Of a DNA stretch of 52,580 bases, positions 1-12,420 are shown one piece after another. The notes under the pieces are model-generated. The model was not told where the DNA came from and made no database searches. It saw nothing but the letters and a program-made list of their open reading frames with translations. Numbering within the stretch: position 1 is the stretch's first letter; the number at the start of each line of letters is the position of its first letter. Source of the stretch: Alectoria sarmentosa (Eukaryota > Ascomycota > Lecanoromycetes > Lecanorales > Parmeliaceae); assembly GCA_009733775.1 (NCBI GenBank), contig WOGZ01000239.1, positions 1-52,580 of the forward strand. The letters are read 5' to 3'. The position numbers and the translations under genes are program-made.

Positions 1-3000
1 TTCATTTATAAAATAAAATATATCGATTAAACGCAAATTATTAAAAAAGTTATTTAATTAAAATTTTTTTTTAATTAATTTTTGCGATTTGACGATTCGA
101 ATTTCAAAATTATTATAATTTTTAAAAATAATCAAAACGCAATCGCTTTCGCAAAAAACGCTTAATTTTATATTCGCATTAAACACATTAACATCGCTCA
201 TCATTTTATGCGCGAAAAAGTTAATAATAATATTATAAATGTTTAATATGTTTTCATTAATAAATAAATGGCTGATAGTTTTATTAAGACTTTATATTTC
301 GATAAATTTATTATTTTTCGCGATGTTTTTAAAATGAAAATAATCTTATATTATTTATTTAAAATTATTTAAATCGTTATTTCAAAAGAGACGTTTAAAT
401 CGTTATTATTATTTAACGCTCACAGTTTCAAAAAAGCGATTTCATTGATTTTCACACTTTAAATAATCGATTAAATGATTAATCAAAATCGAAATTATTC
501 GCAAAACCTTAATATTAATCTTAACGTGTTAAAATTTCGTTATATTATTATTATATCAAAAATTGATTTATCGTTATTGTAATTATAATCACAAATTTTA
601 TAAATCTTTTTTCGAAAAATTTATATTTATGTATAATTCAAATTTGAGATTTACGCCGTCACTTAAAAGATTATTATCGTCAATTTTTCGTTAATTATCT
701 TGAATATTTTTATAAAATAATTATATTTATGCTTTTTAAAATATATTTTTATATTTTTTAAAATTATCGTATTTATGTTTTTAAACGTTATTATCGTTAT
801 TAATATTATAAACATCGTTATTATACATTTTTCGTATACACGTTATTAATCATTATTATTAAATATTAATATTTTGAAATGATTTTACGAGTTTTGCAGT
901 CGATCGCATATATATATATATATGCATATACAATTCGAAATATTTCGTTCAATCGAAAAATTTACTCTTATATATATTTATTAATTATATATTAATCGAT
1001 TTTTAATGTGCATTAAGTGAATTAAAAATAAATTTGTCAAAAAACGATTTTTCGTTAAAAAGTGAAATTTTTTCTATGTGACATCGTGACGAATATGTTT
1101 AAAAGAACATAATCGTTTTCAGATTTTCGATTTTCACTTTTTTTATCCGACTGTGAACATCGCGAGTTTCGAATCTCGTTTTTGAAATTCGAATTTTTAT
1201 GAGACGCATAAAGAGTAAAGAAGATATATAAAAATAATTTCACATTAATTATTCGACGTTAAACTCACTATAATTATTCGATGCTCGATTTACTTTATTT
1301 ATTCGACATTCGATTTTTTTTAAAAATATGCGTACGAAGAGAAGTATCGAGATTTAAATTATATAATAAATTATGTGACACGAGCGTATGCGCTCGTAGC
1401 ATAAATCGCACTTTTCTTTATAACACTTTTAGAATAATATAACTAAGTGTTTTACATTATATTTTCATAAATAGCGAGATTTTAAATCGTTATTAAAAAA
1501 AATTAAAAGATGTTTATAATGTAAATAAAAAAAATTAAGCGTTTATTTAAGTCTCGAATTAACACGTCGTCGTCGTCGATTATTATCGATTTCGTTATTG
1601 AAAATAACGTGAAAACGTATTCAATTTAATTAAAATTATATATAATTATTATCGCTCATTATAATAATAACGATATATAAAAAAAAAGAGAAAAAAATAA
1701 AAAATGAAAAAGCTTTTTTATAATTTAATAATAAATTGAATCGAACAACGAATAATTTTTTTATTTTAATTTATTTGAATATTGTTTATAAAAATCTTTA
1801 ATTACGTTTTTTATATTATCGAATTCGCTTTTATAAACGTTATATTAATTAAAATCTTTATTAACGTCTTTTTATTTAATTTTATATTTTAAACGATTTT
1901 AAAATTTCTTTAAATCAAATATATTTTCAATTATTCTTTCTTTTTTTTCTTTTAACGATAATAATTATAATTTTTTTTAATTAAATAACGAATCGATAAC
2001 GGCGAAAATAATAAAATTAAGATTAAAACGTTATAAACTTTTATAATCTTACATAAATTCAATTTATAAAAAAAATTAATCACGACTTTAATATCAAATA
2101 AATCGAACAGTTCATCATTTAATTTTTTATATAATTTTTTACTAATAATATTTTTATTATTAAAAAAACGAAATGTTTTTTTTTAAATAATACGTTTTAT
2201 TTATAACGAGTAATTTATTCGATTATAACAAATTCTGCTTTATTTAAGTTATCGCGTATATAAATAAAAACATTTTATATATAATCGATATTATCTTTTA
2301 TTTTTATAATATTAAAACGTTTTCGAATAATAACGTAATAAATAATATTAAACTTAAATTTATATAAAAATGAAATTCTTTATTCGTATAAAAGAATAAC
2401 ACATTTATAAAAAATTGAAAGATTATTATTATTCGCAAATTCGATTATAAATATTTATTTAATTTAATTATTTTGTATATAATTACAATAAATACGCAAA
2501 TAACGTTTTAAATTCTAATTATTTCGTTTCGTTTGTTTATTTATTTCAAAATGAAAGATCGTAAATAATTTAACTTGAATATCGAATCTTTTACAAAAAG
2601 ATTTTTATATTATAATAACAAATTGTAAATTTCGATCGAACATTATTAATGTTAATAATTCGTATATACGAAAAACTTTTTTAATAAGCATTTCAATAAT
2701 GTTTTCAATAAATATGTTATTATCTTTCGTTATATATAATATATAATAACGCTTTTTAATTAAACGATTTATTATAATTTATATAACGTTATAATCTTTT
2801 AATAATAATAAATCGACGATAAAGTTTATAAAAATGTTTTATTAACGTTTTTATAAAATTGAAAATAATTATAATAAATTATATTCACGATATTTAAAAA
2901 CTTTAATTCTTTTATAAATATAATAATTATTAATATATATAACAATTATCGTTTTCATATTTCTTTAATAATATTTTCGTTTAAATAAATTATATATATA

Positions 3001-5825
3001 AGCGAGTTTCGAATAATTATATATAGATTAATCGTATATCTTTATAAATAATAATCGTATATATAAATTTAATTATTTATAAGCGATTTTTATAATAAAA
3101 AACATCGTTCGTAATAACGCATTTATTAAATATAATATTTTTTAATTTCTTTTTATTATTAATAAATGTCTCGCGTATTTCGTTATATTTATTATTAATT
3201 ATATTCGCTTTAAACATTTTATAATAAAGAAAATCATCGATAACATTAATATCGAATTCGATGTTATAAATATTTAATTAATTTAAAATAAAAATCATTT
3301 ATTTTTGAAATTAATAAATTTGCATTTAATTATTTAAATAAAAATATCGGTTTTTAAAGTTTCGTGATTTCGAACGATAATTAATTTTGATATTATATTC
3401 AAATAATATATTTAAATATTTAATTTAACGACGACTTAAATTACGTTCTTTAATAAAATATATAAAATCTTTATAATTCGTGAATATCTTAATTAAAATA
3501 TCGATATATTTTGATTTATTTCGTTAATTTTTTAAATATCACATAATAACGAATAATTTTTTATTATAAATTGTCACGATACGTCAAGGCTTTTATTAAC
3601 GTAACTTGATATCGCACATATTTACGAAGTAAACATATAGATTCTTAATACACATTACACACACATTATGAATATATAATTTAAATCTTATTTTTTAACA
3701 TAAATTTGATAATTGCATTCGATCGAAATTAGTTTTTTATTATAAAAGATTATTAAATATAATACGTTTTTATTATTATATTATAATAACATTTTTTCGT
3801 TAATATAATTTGAAAAATTCGTTTTTAAAATTATTTACTTAAATTTATCGAAATGTCGCAAAATATTTATATAACGTCAACTTTTAAACAAATAAAGATT
3901 TTTTGATAAACGAGTAATTATTCGAAAATAACATTTTTTTTTATTAAACGAATCATCGATTTGATTATTTTCAAAAAATCTTTTATAAATCTTTTATAAA
4001 ATTTACAAAAATAAACGAAAAGTTATATATTTTTTTTAATTTATAAGCTTTACTTAATCGACGAAAGTTTATATCTTAATAAAATTTATTCGTAAATTAT
4101 TAATAAATATTAATATGTTTAAAAAATTTAATTTTTTAAATATGAAACTCGCATTTGAAAATATTTATTTAAAGATCGATTTTACGAAGCTTTCAAAAAA
4201 TTTATTATATATGTTTAATGTGTTTTTTTTTTCGTTTTATTATAAATGAAAATGTTATTTAAATATATTTAATAAAAATTATTTAAATATTTAAAAAAAA
4301 GTTATTTGTATATTATTAATAAATAATAAATTCGTTTATTAATTTAGTTGAAAATATTCAATATTTATAAATTTTAAAAAAAGCGATAAATGTAATAAAG
4401 TGTTTATTATTTAAATGTATTTTTTTTTTATTAAAAACGACGATAATATTTAATCGTATAAATATTTACATTTTTATATTTTAATCAAAATTTTATTTAT
4501 TAACGAGATAAGATTTCGATTTTTTTTAATAATAACGTTTAATTTTCGATAATTTATATAAAATTAAATTTTTTTCTATTTAATTTTATAATAAATAAAA
4601 TAAGCGAAATGAATAAGATAATATTAAATATAATAAATTCTTTATTCAAATACTTATTTGAATACTTTTTAATTTATTCGAATTTATAATTTAATAACGA
4701 ATATATTCGACTTTTAAATAATGCGTTTTAATTTACTCTTTTAAAAAATTTCAATTTATGATTATAAATGCGATATAAAAATAATATATTCGTTTTTAAT
4801 TTATCGAAAACATTTGCATAATTATGATATTTTTTAAATATTTTATTAAGCATTTTTTTATAAATGAGAATTTTAATATTATTAACTTAAACAATTTTTA
4901 AAATATAAAATTTATATCGTTTTTTATATTTTCGCTTAAATTTATACGAATATGATTTATTAATCGATAAGCGATTATTTTTTTACATTTGCGATTTTAT
5001 ATCGAAAAATTTATTAATAATATTATAAATTTTATTTAACGTTAAAAAAAAAGCTTATTTTCTTTATTTCGAATTAAATAATAATAAATTAATGTATTAA
5101 TTTTAATAATGTCGATAAAATTGAATTTTTAAATCATTTTTTTTAAGTGCTTTAAAAATTAACATTGATTTTTTTTATTTAAAATATTTTTTAAAAGTTT
5201 AATATCGAACTCATTTTCGTCCGATTTATTTTTAATAATAAATTTGAAAAGATATATAATAATAATAAGTGAAATAATGAATAAAAATGAAATCTTTTTT
5301 AATAACGATAATTTATTATGATTATATTTATATTATTTAAAAATAAATAATATCTTATTTTTCACATATTAAAGACGACTTTATATTTATTTATTTATAA
5401 TTTATCGAATATTAAATCGTGTTATTTTAATAATTTTTAATTTTTTTTTCTTTTTTTCTAATAATTACGCACATTTAATGTAAGTAATAAATAATAAATA
5501 ATAAATTATTTAACGAATTATTTATCATATTTTCGTAAAGATTTAGATTTAATAAAAGAATAAAAGTCGATTTATAAACGCTTACATATTTCGAAAATAA
5601 TAATTTTATTAATAACGATATAAATTTTTATACATTTATACTTTATAAAAAAAATCGTAAACGATATTTATTTATTTTATAATAATAATATAATAATTAT
5701 TCGAAAAGATCGACGTGTAAATTAATCGTTTAAAATATTTATAAAATTAATTTTGTTTTTATTTTTATCATAATTTTAATAAAAATTATTCTTTTCTCGA
5801 ATTAAGTCGTATATTAATAATAATT
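1..5825 (-). mobile_element. RIP-degraded Ty3/gypsy pol remnant in AT-rich block
   Basis: No functional gene is visible. On the minus strand, fragments of a Ty3/gypsy pol can still be read in pieces: a motif resembling the end of RT and start of RNase H (ILRHFDKFK), then FYNKKLISIECNYQIY near 3760-3700, and then IYNKKLF and KDFIYFIKERNLSRR around 3570-3430, followed by INYRSKSRN. These align to the RNase H stretch of gypsy elements (AFxSKK..ECNYxIYDKELL ... TDHKNLxYF ... RRQ). Stops and G-to-A or C-to-T type replacements occur throughout, so the copy is dead. I did not find its LTRs; the gypsy LTR at 6054 has the opposite orientation and belongs to another copy. The rest of the block is AT-rich sequence without a recognisable frame. 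Confidence 0.7.
3572..3700. mobile_element. 129-bp solo LTR with 5-bp target duplication
   Basis: This short segment interrupts the gypsy RNase H remnant exactly between the codons for ECNYQIY and for IYNKKLF. It begins TGTCACGATACG and ends TTTTTTAACA, so it has TG...CA termini, and it is flanked by TAAAT at 3567-3571 and TAAAT at 3701-3705. It keeps more C and G than its surroundings. The simplest reading is a solo LTR of a small retrotransposon inserted into an older element. Its TGTCACG start matches the start of the 301-bp gypsy LTR at 15983, but the rest does not. Confidence 0.75.
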
Positions 5826-6352
5826 TGATATGCATTTAATGTGTATAAAAAATAATTTTCAATATATTTTTCGAATTTTCATTCTTTTTATTTATATTTC
5901 GCATTAATTTAATTTAAGTTTTTATTTATTAAACTTTAAAATTCGTATTTAATTAAAATCGAATCTTTCGTTTATTTCGATAAAAAATTGAAATTTTCAT
6001 TTTTTTATTCAATTTAAATTTTTATAAAAGTTCGAATTTTAAAAAAGAAATATTATTACGATTCGAAAACACGTTTTTATTAAATTTTTTAAATCATATT
6101 CACTTTAATTGTTCGAATGTTAAATTTATTCGAATTATATAAATTTCAATTTGAAACGATTAAATTTATTTCATTTTCGCTAATTGAACATCGCGTTAAT
6201 CGTATTTAATTTCACGTTCGAACTACGAAAAATATTTAGATATAAAAGATTCTTTTTTTTTTTTTTTACGTTCGTTTTATATAATATATTTAATTTATAA
6301 TTACGAAATATCATTTAAAATATAAATATTATTCAGATTTTCGCTTATAATA
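5826..6352 (+). mobile_element. 3' terminal fragment of a gypsy element with LTR
   Basis: These 527 bp match 21880-22412 almost throughout, with differences mainly of the C/T and G/A kind. The last 299 bp (6054-6352) correspond to the LTR also seen at 15983-16283 and 22109-22412; the LTR start reads TATTACG where the best-preserved copy has TGTCACG. The first 228 bp correspond to the internal 3' end, ending in a purine-rich run (AAAAAAGAAA) just before the LTR. The adjacent pol remnant to the left is on the other strand, so this is a truncated copy, not the end of that element. Confidence 0.75.
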
Positions 6353-8400
6353 TTTCGTATATTTATAATATACGTTTTCTGATTTTTTTCTTTTTTTTTC
6401 TTTTTTTCGATTGTTTATAAAATTAAAAATTAAATTATGCGTTTTATATAAAAATATACGATAATCATTAATAATACGCATTATTATTAACACGTATTTA
6501 AATTTAAGAATTTGCGTTTTGTTAATAAAAAATTGCGATATAAAAAATTTCTTATTATCGATTTTTATTAAAATAATTATTTCACGTTTATTATTTAATA
6601 TAATAATTTCGCTTTTCAATATTTAAAAGCGAGATTATTTTTTAATAAATAACGTATTTAATATTATAATAATAAATATTATTATTTTTTTATTTAAAAC
6701 TCGATTGCGTGTTTCGTTATTTACAACATAATTTAAATATTCAAATAAATTTTTATAATGTTTTTTTTATTAATAATTTTAATAAAAAAAGATTTTTATT
6801 TAATCTTAAAATCGTCGTTTTCGAATTTATTTCGCGTAAGTTTTCGATTTTGCGACGTCGTAAAAGACGAACTCTTTTTTAATTTTCTTAATTTTTAATA
6901 TACTATTTTCAAGACTTCGTATATTAATTATTATTATTTTATATATTCGTTTTATTATTAAAGCGAATTTTATTTAAAATAAATAACTTTTTAATTTTTT
7001 ATAAAATTTATTCAATATTTTAATATTATTATAATAATATAATTTAAATAATATTTTAAACTATCTTTTTTATTATTTTTAAAAAACTTTTTATTATTAT
7101 TTTATTTCGTAAAATTTTAATACGTTTCGTATCGATTATATAACAATTTTATTACGATTATAATATAATAAATTAATCACTAAAATTTGCGATTAATTAA
7201 TTATATTTTATAATAATTTTAATTATTTAACGATCAACGTCGTAAAATTTCATAATTGAATTACGAATTTAATTTAACATTACTTTTTATATTCGTTTTA
7301 AATAAATTCGTCGATATCACGCAATATAATATTTTATACATTTTTTTAAATTTGTTTTTTAACATCGATTAAAAAATAAAAGATCAACGAATCTTTTTTT
7401 TATTTATTCGAAAATCGATGCGAAATATCGAAACGATTTAATTTTCGTAATTTTGAAAAAATATAATCGTCGAATTATAATTATTAAAATGTTACGTATT
7501 AAAGATTTTAATAATATTTATCTTTTTGCGACTCGATTCGCGATAATAATTATTATTATATTCGCGACGATGTTTATATACGTTTTACATTTCGATTAAT
7601 TTAAATTTTTTAATAATTAAATATTTTTTAATATTAACTTTTAAAAATCAAAAACGTTAAATTTAAGTTAAATACTTGGAAAAAAAAATTCGTCAATAAA
7701 TGAAAAATTGTTAAATGCGATATTTTAATAATTATCGTTTTTATTAATAATATTATTAAAATTCGTATTAATTTTAAAATTAAAATTATAATTATAATCG
7801 TTTAATTACGAAATAAGCGTATTTTAATAAAAATCGTTTATTTAATTAAAAACGTTATTAATAATTTATAAAAAAACGTTTTTATTTCGTAAGTCAATAA
7901 AATCGATTCGCGAATTATTTATTATAATTAATTAAACAATTTCGTATAAACGAAATTATTTAAATTATAAGATAATAAAATCTCTTTTTAATGAAATTGC
8001 GTAATAATTAAATAATTATAAAATTTATAAACGTAATTACGAGTTTTAATCGATAAGTTATTAAATGAATTAATAATAATAAAAAAAATAAAAAAAAGAG
8101 GGATTGCGAATATTTAAGATTTTTGTTAAGCATATTAAAAACGCATTTTATTTGCGTAGCACGCAGTTTAACAAGCGATTTAAACGAGTTTTATTAATTT
8201 ACTCTGAGTACTTTCGCTCTTACAAATATAATGTATAATATAAAATTCAAAATTCAACTTTATGAACGATAATAAACGCAGATAAGCGTTAACTTCAGTC
8301 ACGGAAAGAATTGTTAGAATTATAGAGACTGTTAGAATTTTCGCTTTGCAAGTATTCGTTACGTCAACACTGTTAGCTACCACAGTATCAGTTCAGAAGG
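6353..8400. repeat. AT-rich RIP-mutated sequence, no gene seen
   Basis: Very low GC with cytosines mostly in CpG. I could not recognise a transposon frame here with confidence. Composition rises towards normal from about 8160, marking the edge of the gene island. Confidence 0.6.
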
Positions 8401-8856
8401 ACAGGGGAAGACATAGATCGCGCAAGGATATGGCTTTGTCGATTTGAAGTTTGATGTATGTAAACTGCGTTACGCTCGATTAGCATGTAAAAGATTTTCA
8501 AAGCCAGAAAGAAGTCTTTGGCAACGTCTGTTATCGATCATTGAAGTTTCTGTTATCGCTCGTCGGATTTTCTCTATTACAAAAGCAACTGTAGACCTGG
8601 CATGTGAGCCCAGTTGGGCGTTCGAGTTCATTATTGTAGAGGCAAGAATTTCGCTGGTTGACGGCAAGGAATCAATTGGAGGTGGAGGGTAAAATGAAGA
8701 TTATTCGGGCTTTTTCTGTCATGGTGAAGAAGGAGTGATACTCTCGGGGTTCGGCACTCAAAATTTTCAAGGTATGCAGCAAGCTTGAACAAGATTTACG
8801 GCAAAAGCTATATGGATGGATATGCCAACCCTAATCCAGCGTCCGCTCGACTTGCG
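8401..8856. other. Island edge without a recognised gene
   Basis: GC is near normal. Two overlapping open frames exist (8444-8692 plus, 8470-8667 minus), but neither has a recognisable domain and each shadows the other. It may hold the 3' UTR of the methyltransferase or the remains of a gene cut by the AT-rich block. Confidence 0.4.
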
Positions 8857-10297
8857 CTACGCACTTAGCATCGCTTCGATGATTCCTTCGGCGTCTCCAC
8901 TATCCGGTGAAATCCAGACTCTGATGAGCCTCAAGCCGACTGAATGTAGGAGCTCCAACCACTGCCTGCGCGATCGTTCCTTCCCGGCCATGATGGACAT
9001 CATATTTATGTCGCCTGCCGCGAGAGAGGAAGGGCAGCCCATGTCTGGTAAAACGGACTCGTCCAGTAGGATCTTCGAGTAACCGGGCGTCATCGCTGTC
9101 ATGAGGTGGCGGAGAATGTCGCGACACTTGTCATCGGGCCAGTCATGTAATACAAAATGGGTGTAATAAACTCGAGCCCCTAGGAATATGAGTAATGACC
9201 GGCCGTTTAGGGTGTAGGTACGCTTGCCTTTGATAGGCTGCGGGGTAAAAAAATCATGGGACATGGTCTTGATACCCTCGTTCAATCCCTTGACATCTTC
9301 CAACACTCCCGGAAGGTCCTGTAAAACCAAGCGTCCTTTGGATGTGGGATACTTACCGAGAAACCGTTCTAGGTCATGACCTTTACTACCGCCGACATCA
9401 ACGAGTAAAAAATCTTCAGTGGTACCGGATGAGCCGGAGAAGATTTCTGCCTCAACCGGAAACCAGTCAATCCAGTGTTTCCGGTTGACGCGGTTCCCAG
9501 ACATAAAAGTATTGAAGTCTTTCATCCTTTCCGCATCATTGTGTATGTGCTCGAAATATGAAATCTCTGTATCAAACGTCCATTGGAACGCGCAGTCGAG
9601 GCTGTCCGTGGGGCACACGTATCCCTTCAATCGGAAGTACTCGTGCATCTTCATCTGGATTCGAGCAGAATTGTCGTGGCTATGTAGACATAATCAGACC
9701 AATGAACTCTGAAGGGTCTGTATGAGGCTGGACATACCAAATCTTGACAGCTGCCTCCAGTGAAGGCTTTGTGATGGCCTGCGTCAAAGGAGTGGCCACG
9801 TAGCTTTGCACATCAGCTTCCGTAGCCAACCCGACTGCCGTAAGAACGCGCATAATCCGGACTATCAACAGAGTGAACGTCAACATTAACGATAGTTGCC
9901 TATCCAGAATGACACCACTTACTAATGAGGAGTTCCTCAGCCTTAGATTGAGCCGCAATTTCTGTGGCAGAAACAGGCTTTCCATTATTGTCGACTAGGA
10001 TATGAAAGATGCCCAAATCTACACCCAAGCGTAGAGACATGCGTTGAGACCCATTCTGAGTCCCAGGTCAGCTAGAAATGTCTGAAGAGGATATGACGGT
10101 AATACCTCCCAAGCATAACGCATGACCACATCTTCTGGCCTTTGCAGAGCAGCAACAAGGCTTTGAGCGGTGGCCAAAGCCTTTTTCCTTGAATCTTCGT
10201 CCGCCAAGTAGTCGAAGGTGTCTACCTCTTTAGCGGCATGCTGAAATAGTTCTGATATCTCCGTCGAAGACGGAGTCTTCCATGTTGTGGTAGTCAT
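8857..10297 (-). CDS. SAM-dependent O-methyltransferase (COMT-like, class II)
   Basis: Probable small-molecule O-methyltransferase, transferring a methyl group from SAM to a hydroxyl, as in polyketide or phenolic tailoring. Five exons fit: complement(8857-9179, 9222-9679, 9738-9861, 9923-10055, 10106-10297). They join in frame to 409 residues, the usual size for this fungal family. After an alpha-helical N-terminal half, with RLGVDLGIFHIL near residues 75-86, the SAM motif VDVGGSKGHD lies near 243-252, LQDLP follows, and HDWPDDKC near 314 carries the expected catalytic His. The C-terminal signatures DINMMSIMAGKER and QW are present. The 42-nt intron 9180-9221 keeps the frame open if retained, so that splice is the least certain. 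It is transcribed divergently from the membrane protein at 11028 across a 730-bp promoter region, consistent with co-regulation. The substrate is unknown. Confidence 0.9.
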
Positions 10298-11027
10298 CAG
10301 CGTTGAAGGCTGATGATCTTGGCGACTACTTGATCTTGCTGTCGATTCCTCTCTAGTCTAGTGGAATGCGTTCGATGGAAGATCGCTTACTAGATTTGGC
10401 GTATTCTCCCGGCCGCAGTACGCTTTGCGCGAATTTTCCCGTAACCCCACCATGCATACCAGTTTTCCCCGAGAGCAGGGTCCCGTGTAAGCGCTAGTCC
10501 TGCAATGCTAAGAGACTTTCCTGCAGATCAAAGCCTATTAGTAAATCGGAAGACGCCGTTGATCATTGCTTTGATCCTGGCATGTAGGCATCTGCACGGC
10601 TAGCGAGGTTTCAGTGCGCGGAACATTAATTTGAGTGTATAATTGGATGATGATCCATCCCTATGCGTCTTCCACGACCCTCTTTCCTCCTGTATTGGCA
10701 AAGCGGAGCTGTTGAGACTATTGGTCTCGCACGCGCTGCAATGCGCATATTGCAATTTCTCAGCCCTGTCGGTGCGGTACCATTCAATGGGCCCGCAGCT
10801 TCTCTAAGATGTGATGTCTCCTAGGGCCCACACTCTACCTTCTCTACTGGCAGTACACCAGTATCATCTGTGGTGTGACCTTCATAATACACGATCTAAC
10901 AAGAGGTTTCGCTGTGCAAAACCAAACACTATTTGCACCGGTTAAGAGGCCTGCTCACATCCGAAGGCTACCTGCAAACCCACTAAATGCAGAAGGACAT
11001 TAATATATACCTTGTCCTTCTCTATCA
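10298..11027. promoter_or_regulatory. Divergent intergenic promoter region
   Basis: 730 bp of normal-GC DNA separate two divergently transcribed genes, so it must hold both promoters. A TATA-like TAATATATA lies at 11001-11009, very close to the start codon at 11028. I see no reading frame worth calling and no repeated operator that I can defend. Confidence 0.5.
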
Positions 11028-12420
11028 GTGTTCAGTACTCGTTGGTTTTCCACGACAAAGCATTTGTTTCTTTTCATCGGTATTGACTACCACACGAATA
11101 GGCCGGTTGTCTTACTGGGAGTTCTGTGGGCCCAAACCACCCTGGCCACTATTTTCACCGTAGCAAGATTCTACGCTCGTCTCCTCGAACCAGGAGTGGG
11201 CTGGGATGACTGGACTATGCTTATCGCTTTGGTGAGTCTGCTCCAGTCTCTTTTTGGTGAAGGTAAGCTTATCAGTAGAACCTCAGTTCCTTGAATACGC
11301 CGCCACATCGATCTTGAGCCGCGCAGTCCACTTCGGGCTTGGAAGCCATCAAGAAACATTGAGCCCCGAAAGCGCTCGTCAAGCTCTAGAGTTCCTCTGG
11401 ATCTACCAGCCAGTACAGGTTACGTCGACCATAATCGCACGGATCTCTGTCGCCATCTTTGTTATTCGACTCTTCCCCACCAAGAAGGCGATGAAGAAGT
11501 TCCTCATTACTCTGACTACATTCAACGCTGCCGTTGGCATTGCTGGATTCATTTTGATCTTCACGCAATGCTCTCCTCCACAAAAACTATGGAATGACAA
11601 GGTGGAGGGTCATTGTATCAACAGCGACATACAAAGAGATATGGCGATGTTTAAAGCTTGTGAGTCCCCTCTGGAAGAATCTTGGGTAACCCTCGAAGCC
11701 ACATCTGAGCACAAACAGCCGTCAGCGCGTTCAGCGACCTCGCCACTGCCGTCTGGCCGATTACCATTGTCTGGACTTTGCATATGAAGCTTCAAAGAAA
11801 AGTCTTTTTGGGGACTCTGTTCGCTCTTACCCTGGTGTAAGTCTCATACTCTGATGGGTTTGAGAATTGGAACCAGACTGAATTTTGGATAGGGCTATGG
11901 TCTGCTGCGTTGTTGAGGTGGTGTATCTAACTGCACAGACTGTCCGTATTGATGAGACCTGTAAGACTGGTCCTTCCTGGTAGTCTCACCTTACTAAGCA
12001 TTCTTCAGACGTGGCAGCAGTATCTGCAATCTGGACCTGGCATGTGCTGTTCTGCCCACGACCTCTCTATCGTTGTGCTAATTTCTATCTAGCACCACAG
12101 TCAACGTGCTTATCATCGTGGGATCCATGCCAACATTTTCACCGCTTTTCAGAAGGTTTTCCGGGTCGAAATACAACCGAGGTAGTAGTGGTAACCGCTG
12201 GCCGACGCAAAAACGATATACGCATCCGTTGGAGGATACCACGATCGACGTCTACCCACTGCGCGAACGGGACGCATCTACGAACGTTTCGGCTATTGGA
12301 ACGGGAGAAGGGCTCGAGGAGCACGAAATTGGTGGGGCCAGCCCCGCGCGCTTCTCAGGCGATGGGTGGTATAAAAGAGAAGGCATCCAGAAGACCACAG
12401 AGTTTGATGTTGAATATTAA
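11028..12420 (+). CDS. PTH11-like / fungal rhodopsin-domain 7-TM membrane protein
   Basis: Integral plasma-membrane-type protein of the large fungal family that includes PTH11-like receptors. Exons: 11028-11231, 11287-11659, 11719-11836, 11893-11960, about 12009-12048, 12093-12420; about 376 residues. The N-terminal segment has GVGWDDWTMLIAL, the family's WDD motif after TM2. Then come an extracellular Cys pair (CSPPQKLW...GHC), the helix AFSDLATAVWPITIVW, and LIIVGSMPTFSPLF before a hydrophilic tail of about 90 residues ending in EFDVEY. One junction is uncertain: after AVSAIWTW the good donor GTGCTG (12044) is out of phase with the acceptor at 12092. In-phase joins need a weak donor (GTTCTG at 12049) or a GC donor at 12040, so either splicing is non-canonical or the gene has a small lesion. 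There is no CFEM domain. The ligand is unknown. Confidence 0.8.

Noticed and set aside
1055..1243. Short open frame in the AT-rich block
   Set aside because: 62 codons of low-complexity Asn/Lys/Ser content typical of AT-rich sequence; no motif or start context.
9419..9712. Plus-strand open frame over the methyltransferase
   Set aside because: It is the antisense shadow of conserved methyltransferase exons; it has no family resemblance or splice partners.
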